Source: an uncultured Lachnospiraceae bacterium (lineage in GTDB: Bacteria > Bacillota > Clostridia > Lachnospirales > Lachnospiraceae). From it: DNA of 64,000 bases. How positions within the stretch are numbered: the first letter of the stretch is position 1; every line of letters starts with the position of its first letter. The position numbers were made by a program, and so were the translations under genes. This document shows, in pieces, positions 17,538 to 25,635 of this stretch. Under the pieces are notes generated by a model. It searched no databases and was not told the DNA's origin. It was given only the letters and a program-made list of their open reading frames with translations. The DNA is taken from assembly GCA_900551115.1 (NCBI GenBank), contig URUY01000018.1, positions 10,349 through 74,348 on the forward strand, read 5' to 3'.

Positions 17538-19001
17538 ATGAACAAAAGAAATCTTTCAGACATTGCAAGAAACAATAGGATTGTAAAAAATGCTCATTTT
17601 ACCACAGTAATGGTCATGCTCATTTTTTGTCTATTACAGGTACAAATCGGATTGACGACATGGGGCTATGTACTACTTTCTGCCGTCCTTGGCCTGACAC
17701 CGGTAATTTTAGAGCAGATTTTTTGGCACAAAAATAGAGAAACCCAGGCAATCCAGCATTTGGTAGGCATTGGTTTCTCCCTTTATTTTACTTTTACCAT
17801 ATTTACTGCTTTCAACAATATGGTTTTCTTTTTTGTGCTTCCCATGGTACTCGTTATTTCCGTCTACAACAACCTTCGATACTCCATCATGATTAATACC
17901 GGCGTCATCATAGAAGTCCTTCTCGTATCCATACTTGGGGCACAGACAGGCAAATTCGGATATGTAAATCAGGATTCTGCAATCGTGCAATGCGTTGTAA
18001 TCATCCTTTTCAGCGTCTATTCCTGTCTGACCTCAAGAACGCTCAACCAAAACCTAAAGCAGAAAATCGAGCGTGTAACCGCAGCCCAGACCGAGACTGA
18101 AGAAATCCTGCATAACCTTTCCGCAATATCTCAAAAATTAAAGGACGGAATCGATGATATCCACAAGGAAACCGACAAACTGGACAATGCCTTCCGGCTG
18201 ACCGGCGATGCCATGAAAGAGGTAACTGTCGGAACCGCAGATACCGCAGAAGCCGTCCAAAATCAGATTCAGCAGACGGAGGCAATTCAGAACGAAGTTG
18301 ATATTGTAAGCAGCGCCACTGCTCATATTTCTGAAAATATGGAGCATACCCTGTCCGCTTTAAAAACCTGCAAACAGGATATGGGATTGCTGGTAAAAAA
18401 TGTTGACCTCTCCGTACAAAACGGTGCAGAGGTAGCGGACAAATTAAAAGCTTTGGATAAACACATGGAAGAAATGCATTCCATCGTCAGCATCATCAGC
18501 GGTATCACTTCCAAAACCGGTCTGCTGGCGCTCAATGCAAGTATAGAGGCTGCAAGGGCCGGTGAAGCCGGACGCGGATTTTCAGTCGTAGCCACCGAGA
18601 TATCCGGTATGGCAACGCAGACCAGCAATGCAACCAAACAGATTACTTCCCTGATTGAAAATGTTTCCACTGCCATTCAGGAAGTAGTTGACGTTGTGTA
18701 CCAGCTGATTAACGGCATCAACGAATCCAGGCAATCCACAAAAAGTGCAGAAGCGAGTTTCCAGACCATTCAGGAGAATACCTTCAGTGTCAGGGACAGC
18801 ATCACGGGACTGGCCCAAAATGTTACCGACCTGATTACAGCGAACCAGGTAATCGTTGATTCCATCCAAACCATTTCTGCTATTTCAGAAGAGGTTTCCG
18901 CACATGCGAGCGAAACCATGCAGGCAGAAAAAGAGAATACAGCTATCCTCAATACAATCTGCGAAAAAACAGAAGAGCTTTCCCGTCTGGCTAATATGTA
19001 A
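17538..19001 (+). CDS. Methyl-accepting chemotaxis-type signal transducer
   Basis: A 487-residue receptor. The N-terminus has about six membrane helices (20-175) with very short loops and no periplasmic sensor domain and no obvious HAMP. A long coiled-coil signalling domain follows. The hairpin tip is the invariant GLLALNASIEAARAGEAGRG (about residue 330), which contacts CheA/CheW. The ATG at 17538 (GGGGTG five bases upstream) is preferred; a TTG at 17508 is a possible alternative. Lack of a ligand domain suggests sensing through the membrane segments. It is divergent from the mannanase and could link motility to a substrate cue, but no other chemotaxis gene is in the window. Confidence 0.88.
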   Translation: MNKRNLSDIARNNRIVKNAHFTTVMVMLIFCLLQVQIGLTTWGYVLLSAVLGLTPVILEQIFWHKNRETQAIQHLVGIGFSLYFTFTIFTAFNNMVFFFVLPMVLVISVYNNLRYSIMINTGVIIEVLLVSILGAQTGKFGYVNQDSAIVQCVVIILFSVYSCLTSRTLNQNLKQKIERVTAAQTETEEILHNLSAISQKLKDGIDDIHKETDKLDNAFRLTGDAMKEVTVGTADTAEAVQNQIQQTEAIQNEVDIVSSATAHISENMEHTLSALKTCKQDMGLLVKNVDLSVQNGAEVADKLKALDKHMEEMHSIVSIISGITSKTGLLALNASIEAARAGEAGRGFSVVATEISGMATQTSNATKQITSLIENVSTAIQEVVDVVYQLINGINESRQSTKSAEASFQTIQENTFSVRDSITGLAQNVTDLITANQVIVDSIQTISAISEEVSAHASETMQAEKENTAILNTICEKTEELSRLANM

Positions 19002-19091
19002 CGTTGCGTTAGCGCAGCACCGGCGTCTGTAAATAGACAGGCATTGCTTTTCCATACACGATATAGAGAGTACTTCCCGCAAAAAGTATTC

Positions 19092-19190
19092 ATGGGAATT
19101 ATGAAACCAGAAAGCAAAGAGCAGCCAAATCCCTTTGAGCTTATGGTAACAATAACCCGGCACTTTTTGAAGGAAGCTGCTACTCATTAA
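19092..19190 (+). CDS. Possible 32-residue ORF of unknown function
   Basis: Between the receptor and the NSS transporter lies a short frame, MGIMKPESKEQPNPFELMVT onward to FLKEAATH and TAA. Its composition (amphipathic, Pro then Phe/Leu-rich) looks more protein-like than its surroundings. There is no convincing ribosome site. It may be a remnant of the 3' end of a lost gene. Low confidence as a functional gene. Confidence 0.25.
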   Translation: MGIMKPESKEQPNPFELMVTITRHFLKEAATH

Positions 19191-19197
19191 AGGCGTT

Positions 19198-20565
19198 CTA
19201 AAAGAACTTATCATACATGCCAAACCCAAAGATAAACAGCACGATAAACGGCAAAATATAGGTCAGGTATATCCGCATCCAATCGTGTACCTTTAAACCT
19301 TTTCCCAAATTGGCTTCCTGTTTAAAATTTTTCCATCCCCAGCCGTAGCGGCTCACACAGAACAGTAAATAAACCAGCGAGCCTAACGGAAGGAAAATAT
19401 TGCTTACAAGAAAATCCTCTAAATCCATTATCGTGCCGCCAAAAACAGCAAATCCGTCCCAGCTCCAGAGATTATAGCCCAAAACGCACGGCAGGGAAAG
19501 CAGCGTAATCAAGACGAAATTAACAAGGCTCGCTTTCTTTCTGCTGCATCCGGTAAGCTCCATTCCGCAGCAAATGATATTTTCAAACACCGCTAATACA
19601 GTAGAAAATGCCGCAAACGACATAAACAGGAAGAACAGGCTTCCCCAAAGTCTGCCCAACGCCATATTTGCAAAAATGTTTGGCAGCGTAATAAAAATAA
19701 GGCTCGGTCCTGCGGTCTGGTCCACCTGATACGTGAAGCACGCAGGAAAAATAATCAGCCCCGCTGTAACCGCCACAAAAGTATCCAGTAAAACAACTCT
19801 TACAGATTCTCCCAACAGGGTGTGTTCTTTGCCGATGTAGCTTCCGAATATTGCCATGGCGCCGACCCCCAGACTTAAGGTAAAGAACGCCTGATTCATA
19901 GCCCCTACTATCGTGTTCATAATGCCCACATTTCGCATTCTCTCAAAATCAGGCAGCAGATAAAAGGCAAGTCCTTCCTTTGCTCCCGGCATAAAAAAGC
20001 TGTTCCCTGCCAGCACCACCATAATTACCAATAGTGCAATCATCATGATTTTTGTAATTTTTTCCAGTCCGTTCTGCAAGCCGCGCATACAGATAAAAAT
20101 ACCCAATGCAACCACAAGAACCATCCAAAACGTCATGACACCAGGCCGCGCCAGCATTTGTGAATAGGTATTTACCACTTCTTCGGTACTGCTATTCGTA
20201 AATTTTCCTGTAGCTGTCAGATAGAAATAATGCAGCATCCACCCGGCAACCGTAGTGTAAAACATCATAAGCAGATAGCATCCTGCCAATGTAAAATAAC
20301 CATGAATATGCCATTTCTGCCCCGGTTTTTCCAATGCCTGATAAGCTTTTACAGGACTTTTCTGACTGGCACGCCCCACTGCAAATTCCATGCACAGAAT
20401 CGGCAGACCCAATATAACCAGAAAGATAAGGTAAAACAGAACAAAGGCACCGCCGCCGCCCTGTCCCGCCATATACGGGAACTTCCACACATTGCCTATG
20501 CCGATTGCACATCCTGCCGAAAGCAGGATAAATCCTAATCTTGATTTTAACTTTTCTCTTTCCAT
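19198..20565 (-). CDS. Neurotransmitter:sodium symporter (NSS) family transporter
   Basis: A 455-residue carrier with about eleven or twelve membrane helices. The N-terminal signature RLGFILLSAGCAIGIGNVWK followed by FPYMAGQGGGGAF is the Na+- and substrate-binding TM1 region of bacterial NSS proteins (LeuT/MhsT relatives). The length fits the bacterial 11-TM subgroup. These proteins import amino acids, often hydrophobic or aromatic ones, with Na+. A strong AAAGGAA site precedes the ATG. The gene lies 46 bases downstream of the alanine/glycine symporter on the same strand, so it may read through from the riboswitch-controlled transcript. Confidence 0.92.
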   Translation of the reverse strand: MEREKLKSRLGFILLSAGCAIGIGNVWKFPYMAGQGGGGAFVLFYLIFLVILGLPILCMEFAVGRASQKSPVKAYQALEKPGQKWHIHGYFTLAGCYLLMMFYTTVAGWMLHYFYLTATGKFTNSSTEEVVNTYSQMLARPGVMTFWMVLVVALGIFICMRGLQNGLEKITKIMMIALLVIMVVLAGNSFFMPGAKEGLAFYLLPDFERMRNVGIMNTIVGAMNQAFFTLSLGVGAMAIFGSYIGKEHTLLGESVRVVLLDTFVAVTAGLIIFPACFTYQVDQTAGPSLIFITLPNIFANMALGRLWGSLFFLFMSFAAFSTVLAVFENIICCGMELTGCSRKKASLVNFVLITLLSLPCVLGYNLWSWDGFAVFGGTIMDLEDFLVSNIFLPLGSLVYLLFCVSRYGWGWKNFKQEANLGKGLKVHDWMRIYLTYILPFIVLFIFGFGMYDKFF

Positions 20566-20611
20566 TATAAATTTCCTTTATCGTTTTGAGTTTTATTATA
20601 ACGTTATACGC

Positions 20612-22051
20612 TTATTCTACGCCATTCTTTTTCAACCCGTCCAAATAAATCTTAGTCTCCGCAACAACTACACCGTTAAGTGCCAACAATGCAATCAGGT
20701 TCGGAATAGCCATTAAGCCATTAAATATATCTGCAATCGTCCAAACCGCCTTTACTGTCATGTACGGTCCGATGAATACGCACAGAATGTACAGCCAGCG
20801 ATATCCTTTTACCAGCTTCTGGTTATGTCCGGTCAGATATTCCAAACAGCGCTCACTATAATAATCCCAACCAAGAATCGTTGTAAATGCAAAAAATACA
20901 AGACAGAGCATCAGGATAAAGGATGCCACCTGATTGGAGAACGGCAAGCCTAACTGAAATGCCTTTGTTGTAACCGCCACACCCTCAAGACCCATATCAT
21001 AGGTTCCGGTAATCACAATTGTAAGACCTGTCATTGTACAGATTACAATAGTATCAATCAGCGTTCCCATCATGGAAATCAGCCCCTGCTTTGCAGGGGA
21101 ATCTGTCTGTGCTGCTGCCGCCGCAATCGGCGCACTGCCGATACCGGCCTCATTAGAAAAAATTCCTCTTGCAATTCCCTTCTGCATTGCGACAATCATT
21201 GCCCCCAGTGCGCCGCCTGCGATTGCTTTCATGCCAAACGCACTCTGCACAATTGTAACAATAGCGCCGGGAATTGCTTTAAAATTGAAAATCAAAATCA
21301 ATAATGCCGCTATAATATAGGTAGCCGCCATGAAGGGAACAATAAACTCTGCAACATGTGATATTCTCTTCAAACCGCCAATGATAACCAATGCCACGCA
21401 GATAGTCAGAAGAATACCTGCAATAATAACCGTCCAGGAATAAGAAACCTCGTCACCTAATAAATTGAAGCTGACACTCCACGTTCCGTTCGGGTCAAAG
21501 AAATTCTGAACCGCACTGGTAATACCGTTAATCTGTGTAAAGGTTCCGATACCGAACAGACCTACACATACACCAAAAAAGGCAAAGATTTTTGCAAGCC
21601 ATTTCCAGCTTTTTCCCATTCCTTTTTCTATGTAATAAAAAGGGCCTCCGACAATATGTCCATCCTCTGCAACAACACGGTACTTCACTGCAAGAAGACA
21701 TTCAGCATATTTTGTAGCCGTTCCCACCAGCGCCGCAACCCACATCCAGAACATGGCTCCCGGGCCTCCTGCTACGATTGCTGTCGCAACACCGACAATA
21801 TTTCCGGTTCCGATTGTTGCCGAAAGCGCTGTACACAATGCTCCGAAGCTTGATACCTCGCCTTCCCCACCGCTTCTCTCATTTGCCAGCAGATTCCTGA
21901 TTGCAAGCGGCAGCTTTGTAATCTGCAATCCCTTTAAACGGATTGTCAGAAAAATGCCTGTCGCAAGGATAAGAATAATAAGCGGAAGTCCCCACACGAA
22001 GTCATCCACCGCTACTAAAAAGTTACTGATTGTTTCTAATGCTTTTTCCAA
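20612..22051 (-). CDS. Alanine/glycine:cation symporter (AGCS family)
   Basis: A 480-residue sodium:alanine/glycine symporter with about ten to twelve membrane helices. Family signatures are visible: GALCTALSATIGTGNIVGVA (about residue 70) and GIARGIFSNEAGIGSAPIAA (about residue 290). The longer open frame to 22213 runs through the riboswitch and is not real. The TTG at 22051 is chosen because AAGGAG lies about ten bases upstream and the protein then begins LEKALETISNFLVAVDDFVWG-like, as in relatives. A glycine riboswitch and intrinsic terminator sit in the 5' leader, so glycine is a likely substrate. Confidence 0.92.
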   Translation of the reverse strand: MEKALETISNFLVAVDDFVWGLPLIILILATGIFLTIRLKGLQITKLPLAIRNLLANERSGGEGEVSSFGALCTALSATIGTGNIVGVATAIVAGGPGAMFWMWVAALVGTATKYAECLLAVKYRVVAEDGHIVGGPFYYIEKGMGKSWKWLAKIFAFFGVCVGLFGIGTFTQINGITSAVQNFFDPNGTWSVSFNLLGDEVSYSWTVIIAGILLTICVALVIIGGLKRISHVAEFIVPFMAATYIIAALLILIFNFKAIPGAIVTIVQSAFGMKAIAGGALGAMIVAMQKGIARGIFSNEAGIGSAPIAAAAAQTDSPAKQGLISMMGTLIDTIVICTMTGLTIVITGTYDMGLEGVAVTTKAFQLGLPFSNQVASFILMLCLVFFAFTTILGWDYYSERCLEYLTGHNQKLVKGYRWLYILCVFIGPYMTVKAVWTIADIFNGLMAIPNLIALLALNGVVVAETKIYLDGLKKNGVE

Positions 22052-22083
22052 CGTTCTGTCTCTCCTTAGATATATTTTTACAT

Positions 22084-22112
22084 AAAAAAGAAAGAGCCGA
22101 TTACTATCAGCC
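22084..22112 (-). terminator. Riboswitch-associated intrinsic terminator
   Basis: On the minus strand GCTGAT-AGTA-ATCGGC is followed by TCTTTCTTTTTT. It lies between the glycine aptamer and the symporter start, so it is probably the expression platform of the riboswitch. Confidence 0.7.
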
Positions 22113-22250
22113 CCTCCAAAGAGTAGAACACGCACTTCTAATGCTCTGTCCTTTTGCCTGAGAGATTGGCAGTTTCCTGCGCTACACCTTCGGCGCTTTT
22201 CATACGGCTGCAACCAACCGCATCAAAGACTCTCCAGAGTAATCCCATAT
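22100..22250 (-). ncRNA. Glycine riboswitch (apparently one full aptamer)
   Basis: The minus-strand leader of the symporter gene carries the conserved glycine aptamer pieces in order: CTCTGGAGAGTC, GCGCCGAAGGTGTAGCGC, then CTCTCAGGCAAAAGGACAGAG. A short remainder (ACTCTTTGGAGGGG) leads into the terminator hairpin. Only one complete aptamer is seen, where many glycine riboswitches have two; the remainder may be a rudimentary second domain. The direction of control (on or off with glycine) cannot be read with certainty from the sequence. Confidence 0.9.
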
Positions 22251-22282
22251 CCATTACAGCACAAGCCATAATGAACATAATA

Positions 22283-22311
22283 AAAATAACACATGTTCGG
22301 TTAATAATCAA
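22283..22311 (-). promoter_or_regulatory. Probable promoter of the glycine riboswitch transcript
   Basis: On the minus strand TTGATT (22311-22306) and TATTTT (22288-22283) are separated by 17 bases. Transcription would start near 22276, about 30 bases before the first aptamer segment. Confidence 0.5.
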
Positions 22312-22347
22312 TACAAAGCTTTCACATTTTCTTTGTCACTGTCCGTA

Positions 22348-22569
22348 CTACTGTACTCCTGAATCGGCAAGCTTCTTTTCTAACGGTTCAAGAGCTTCCC
22401 ATACATCATCGCCAATGCGTGGTTCCGATTGCCTATACAAATAACCGAGCATTCTGGTTGCAGTATAATCCGTATTCAACTGTCGGTATGTCAGTTCCTT
22501 GCAGAAATCATCCGGAAACCCTTTAGACTTCAATGCCCGAAACAACTCTTCACTTCTATCTGCTGCCAT
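22348..22569 (-). CDS. Small hypothetical protein (73 aa)
   Basis: A 73-residue, mostly helical, acidic protein (FPDDFCKELTYRQLNTDYTA, then RMLGYLYRQSEP). AGGAG lies just upstream of the ATG. It directly follows a broken coding remnant (22581-22718) that ends twelve bases before it, an arrangement like the second gene of a two-gene module such as a toxin-antitoxin pair. I recall similar short proteins in Firmicutes genomes but cannot assign a function. Confidence 0.6.
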   Translation of the reverse strand: MAADRSEELFRALKSKGFPDDFCKELTYRQLNTDYTATRMLGYLYRQSEPRIGDDVWEALEPLEKKLADSGVQ

Positions 22570-22580
22570 TGCATCTGCTC

Positions 22581-22718
22581 CTAATATTCCTTTGTTATCG
22601 TATTGATATCGTACTCTTCCATAAATTTATCCGGTTCTCTGCTGTTGCGTATCAGAGTAACTTCCTCAAATTTTCCTGTATGAATATTTTTAAATCCCGC
22701 AACCTGTTCTCCGGTAAA
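22581..22718 (-). pseudogene. C-terminal remnant of a lost gene upstream of the 73-aa protein
   Basis: A 45-codon open stretch with protein-like composition (FTGEQVAGFKNIHTGKFEEV, then REPDKFMEEYDINTITKEY and TAG) has no start codon and is preceded by an in-frame stop. It keeps the spacing expected of a gene translated just ahead of the 73-aa gene. I read it as the 3' end of a decayed partner gene. Confidence 0.45.
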
Positions 22719-22732
22719 TTAAACCTATTCTT

Positions 22733-23272
22733 TTAATATCTAACTTTATTCCCTTTTTCCTTATCTATCTGATACAAAATTTTATCTATATAGGAAAACG
22801 GAACTTCCGGACAATTACATTGCTGATATTCATAACAATCCTTAATATACTTTAAATACATATTTGCATATTTTTCTCTCCTGTTTTTATCCAAATATAC
22901 AGGAAATTCTTTATCATACAGCTCCCTGTAGGAACGTTGGTCAATAATCGGGAAAATTTCCGGATAATAAAAATGTAATATTGCACTTGCTACCGCCAGT
23001 TTAATTCCTTTTGAGGATAAAAGCTTTCCGATAAGGCTTTTCACTTTTTTATCCTTTAAGCTTTCCAACGGGCTTTTTAAATATCCTAAAGAATTCAACT
23101 CCTCCAAAGTATCATCACTTACATTTACGCTTCTATTCAACTTCCACAAGACAATCTGGTTAATAATGTTCCGATTCTGCCCAAAATCTGTCTTATCCAC
23201 GTTTTTCAATCTTTGAAAAATATCACTCTCATCTTCATATTGAAATCTCTGTAAAATCTCTTGATACTTCAC
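22733..23272 (-). CDS. Hypothetical helical protein (179 aa)
   Basis: A 179-residue protein, mainly alpha-helical, with the segment ASAILHFYYPEIFPIIDQRS followed by YRELYDKEFPVYL. This segment recurs in a family of small uncharacterised bacterial proteins that resemble the helical core of HhH DNA glycosylases; that likeness is only an impression. The start is GTG at 23272, supported by AAGGAG seven bases upstream. Base composition is more AT-rich than the neighbouring sugar-transport genes, suggesting acquisition. No function is assigned. Confidence 0.6.
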   Translation of the reverse strand: MKYQEILQRFQYEDESDIFQRLKNVDKTDFGQNRNIINQIVLWKLNRSVNVSDDTLEELNSLGYLKSPLESLKDKKVKSLIGKLLSSKGIKLAVASAILHFYYPEIFPIIDQRSYRELYDKEFPVYLDKNRREKYANMYLKYIKDCYEYQQCNCPEVPFSYIDKILYQIDKEKGNKVRY

Positions 23273-23455
23273 CCTATTTCTCCTTCTTTAGTACAACGAT
23301 ACTTTAAGATGCCCCTTGCCTATCCATAAACACATCCGCAATCCGGGATTTCTTCTTCACGATATATGAACGTTTTTTATCTATTTTTCAACATAAAACT
23401 ATGCCCTTATTATAACAGGAAGTGCGTCTGTTTGCTACCACCGGAATGCTCTCTT

Positions 23456-24292
23456 TTACCCCTTCACTGCTCCTGCAGTCATACCGTTTATCAAAAACTT
23501 CATCAGGAAGAAATACAGGATGACAATAGGCACCGCAATAAAGACAGAGCCTGCCGCGAATCTGGCAAATTCGGTATCCCCAAGACTCATCAGTCCCACC
23601 GCTACCGTATAAAGGTCCTTCTCCTTTAACAAAAGCTTGGGCAGGATGAAATCACTCCAGGGGAATGTAAAACTTGTTAATGCCGTAAACACAATAATCG
23701 GCATGGAAAGCGGCAGGTTAATCTTTGTGAATACCTGGAAATTTGTAGCTCCGTCAATCCGTGCCGCCTCGTCGATAGAAGACGGGATGGTATCAAAAAA
23801 GCCCTTCTGTGTCAGATAGCCCATAGGCGCACCTGCACTGTAAATCAAAATCAATCCCCACATTTTATTAATCAGCCCAAACTGCGTCATAATGATATAA
23901 ACTGCAATCATGCCCATAAAGGAGGGGAACATGCCCAGAATCAGCGTAGTCTTCATAATCATTTTTCTTCCTCTAAACTGAAATCTGGACATTGTGTAAG
24001 CAGTCAGTATCACCAGAAAGGAGCCAATCAGGCAACTCATGGATGCAATAAAAAGGGTGTTTAAAAACCATCTGGGATAGTTGTACATGTCTGTATCCGT
24101 AAACAGCGCACGAAATGTATCCAGGCTGTAGGTACTGGGGAAAAATCCGTCAAAGGAATAGATAGACCCCGATTTGCTAAGTGATGCCAAAATCAGCCAT
24201 AAGCACGGAAAAAGAAAGATAAAACACACCACTGCCAAAATCAGATAGGTAACAGCTGTATCCAGTGTTCGTAACGCTTTCATACTTTTCAT
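23456..24292 (-). CDS. malG: MalG-type carbohydrate ABC transporter permease
   Basis: A 278-residue inner-membrane permease with six membrane helices. The cytoplasmic EAA loop EAARIDGATNFQVFTKINLP (about residue 190) docks the ATPase. It is most like the maltose/maltodextrin MalG branch. Its start overlaps the stop of the MalF-like gene (ATGA), so they are translationally coupled. No ATPase gene is in the cluster; in Firmicutes a shared MsmX-type ATPase elsewhere usually serves such permeases. Confidence 0.88.
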   Translation of the reverse strand: MKSMKALRTLDTAVTYLILAVVCFIFLFPCLWLILASLSKSGSIYSFDGFFPSTYSLDTFRALFTDTDMYNYPRWFLNTLFIASMSCLIGSFLVILTAYTMSRFQFRGRKMIMKTTLILGMFPSFMGMIAVYIIMTQFGLINKMWGLILIYSAGAPMGYLTQKGFFDTIPSSIDEAARIDGATNFQVFTKINLPLSMPIIVFTALTSFTFPWSDFILPKLLLKEKDLYTVAVGLMSLGDTEFARFAAGSVFIAVPIVILYFFLMKFLINGMTAGAVKG

Positions 24293-25596
24293 CGGAAGGT
24301 ATCCTCCTCTCTGTAGGATGCGCTTTTTGTGTAAATCGTAAGAGAAATCAATGAGGTAATCAGGAAAATCACCAGACTGATTGTGGCACCGATATTATAA
24401 TAATTATTGCTGATAGAAAGGTTATACAGCCAGTTAATCAAAAGGTCCGTGTCACTGGCAAGGAAATAACCGTCTATGTACAGTCCGCCTCTTAAAAAGA
24501 AGAAAATACCAAAGTTATTGAAATTCCCGATAAACTGGGAAATCAGCACTGGTGTCGTGGAAAACAGGACAAAGGGCAGAGTAATGTGTCGAAACTGCTT
24601 CCATGCATTCGCCCCGTCAATCTTGGCAGATTCCATCTGGCTGGCATCCCGGTTTGACAAAATCCCCGTAGCAAGCAACATAATGGAAGGCACGCTAATC
24701 CATGCATTTACCAAAAGACCAATCAGGCGGGCAATCCATTTTGCATCAATATCCAGAAATCCGATGGCACGATGCCCCATATCCGTAATAATCTGATTGA
24801 CAGGACCACCATAAGAAAACATAAATTTAAAGCCAAGCAAAGTAATAAATCCGGGCACCGCATAGGCAAGCACGGGAAAGGCACGCCAGAAGGCTTTTCC
24901 CTTTACACACTCCTTATTCAGCAAAAGTGCCAGACCAAGCCCCGCAAAATAATTAAGCGCCGTAGACAGCACCGCCCACAAGAGGTTCCAGGACAGAATC
25001 TTTCCAAAGGTAGGAGCAAACTGGGAGAGTGTGGCTATCTGCACAAAATTGTCTATTCCCACCCAGTCTACCAGCTTTGGCGGCACAATACTGCCGCCAT
25101 AATTGGTAAATGCAATGGCTATCATAAAAATAATTGGCAGAATATTAAACACACAAACCCCTAAAATGGGCAGAAACAGGACTGTCTTATAGAACTTCTT
25201 ATCCAAAAGCTGCCTTAAATCCTCTAAAAAGCTTGCCGGTCTGCCGCCCTTTTCGCAAAGCCTCTGTGTTTCAAAGGCATCCCGCACATTAGACAGATAG
25301 CAAATCCCCAAAAAGAGAATCGCAATCACCGCTAAAATCCCCATAAGCAGCATAACTACGGAATTATCCCCTTCTACTCCCCGCCAGGTGTCTGCCTCAC
25401 CTGTACCAAGCGTAAACAGCCCCACAAGGTCAGTAAAGCCTCTCATAAAGAAATAGACTCCCGCCAGAATAAGCACTGCCAGATATAACAGACCCTTCCC
25501 AATTTGCCCATAGAGAAGCTGGCCCAGGCCCATCAGACACATACTGGCCTTTACTTTCGGCCCCGCTTCCCCCAAAAACTTTTTTATTTCTTTCAT
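24289..25596 (-). CDS. malF: MalF-type carbohydrate ABC transporter permease
   Basis: A 435-residue permease, longer than the usual 290-residue MalF-like proteins of Firmicutes. It has an N-terminal extension with about three extra membrane helices (25-130) ahead of the six-helix core. The EAA-type loop is ESAKIDGANAWKQFRHITLP (about residue 340). The start at 25596 is chosen because AAGGGG lies seven bases upstream; the frame upstream to 25632 lacks a ribosome site. It overlaps malG by four bases and follows the binding-protein gene by 39 bases. Maltodextrin uptake is the likely role, given the linked GH13 enzyme. Confidence 0.88.
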   Translation of the reverse strand: MKEIKKFLGEAGPKVKASMCLMGLGQLLYGQIGKGLLYLAVLILAGVYFFMRGFTDLVGLFTLGTGEADTWRGVEGDNSVVMLLMGILAVIAILFLGICYLSNVRDAFETQRLCEKGGRPASFLEDLRQLLDKKFYKTVLFLPILGVCVFNILPIIFMIAIAFTNYGGSIVPPKLVDWVGIDNFVQIATLSQFAPTFGKILSWNLLWAVLSTALNYFAGLGLALLLNKECVKGKAFWRAFPVLAYAVPGFITLLGFKFMFSYGGPVNQIITDMGHRAIGFLDIDAKWIARLIGLLVNAWISVPSIMLLATGILSNRDASQMESAKIDGANAWKQFRHITLPFVLFSTTPVLISQFIGNFNNFGIFFFLRGGLYIDGYFLASDTDLLINWLYNLSISNNYYNIGATISLVIFLITSLISLTIYTKSASYREEDTFR

Positions 25597-25635
25597 AAAA
25601 TACCCCTTCGACTGCACTGTTTGTACACTCACCTG

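Noticed and set aside
22052..22213. N-terminal extension of the alanine/glycine symporter frame
   Set aside because: It runs through the glycine riboswitch and terminator; the TTG at 22051 has the ribosome site and the family-typical N-terminus.
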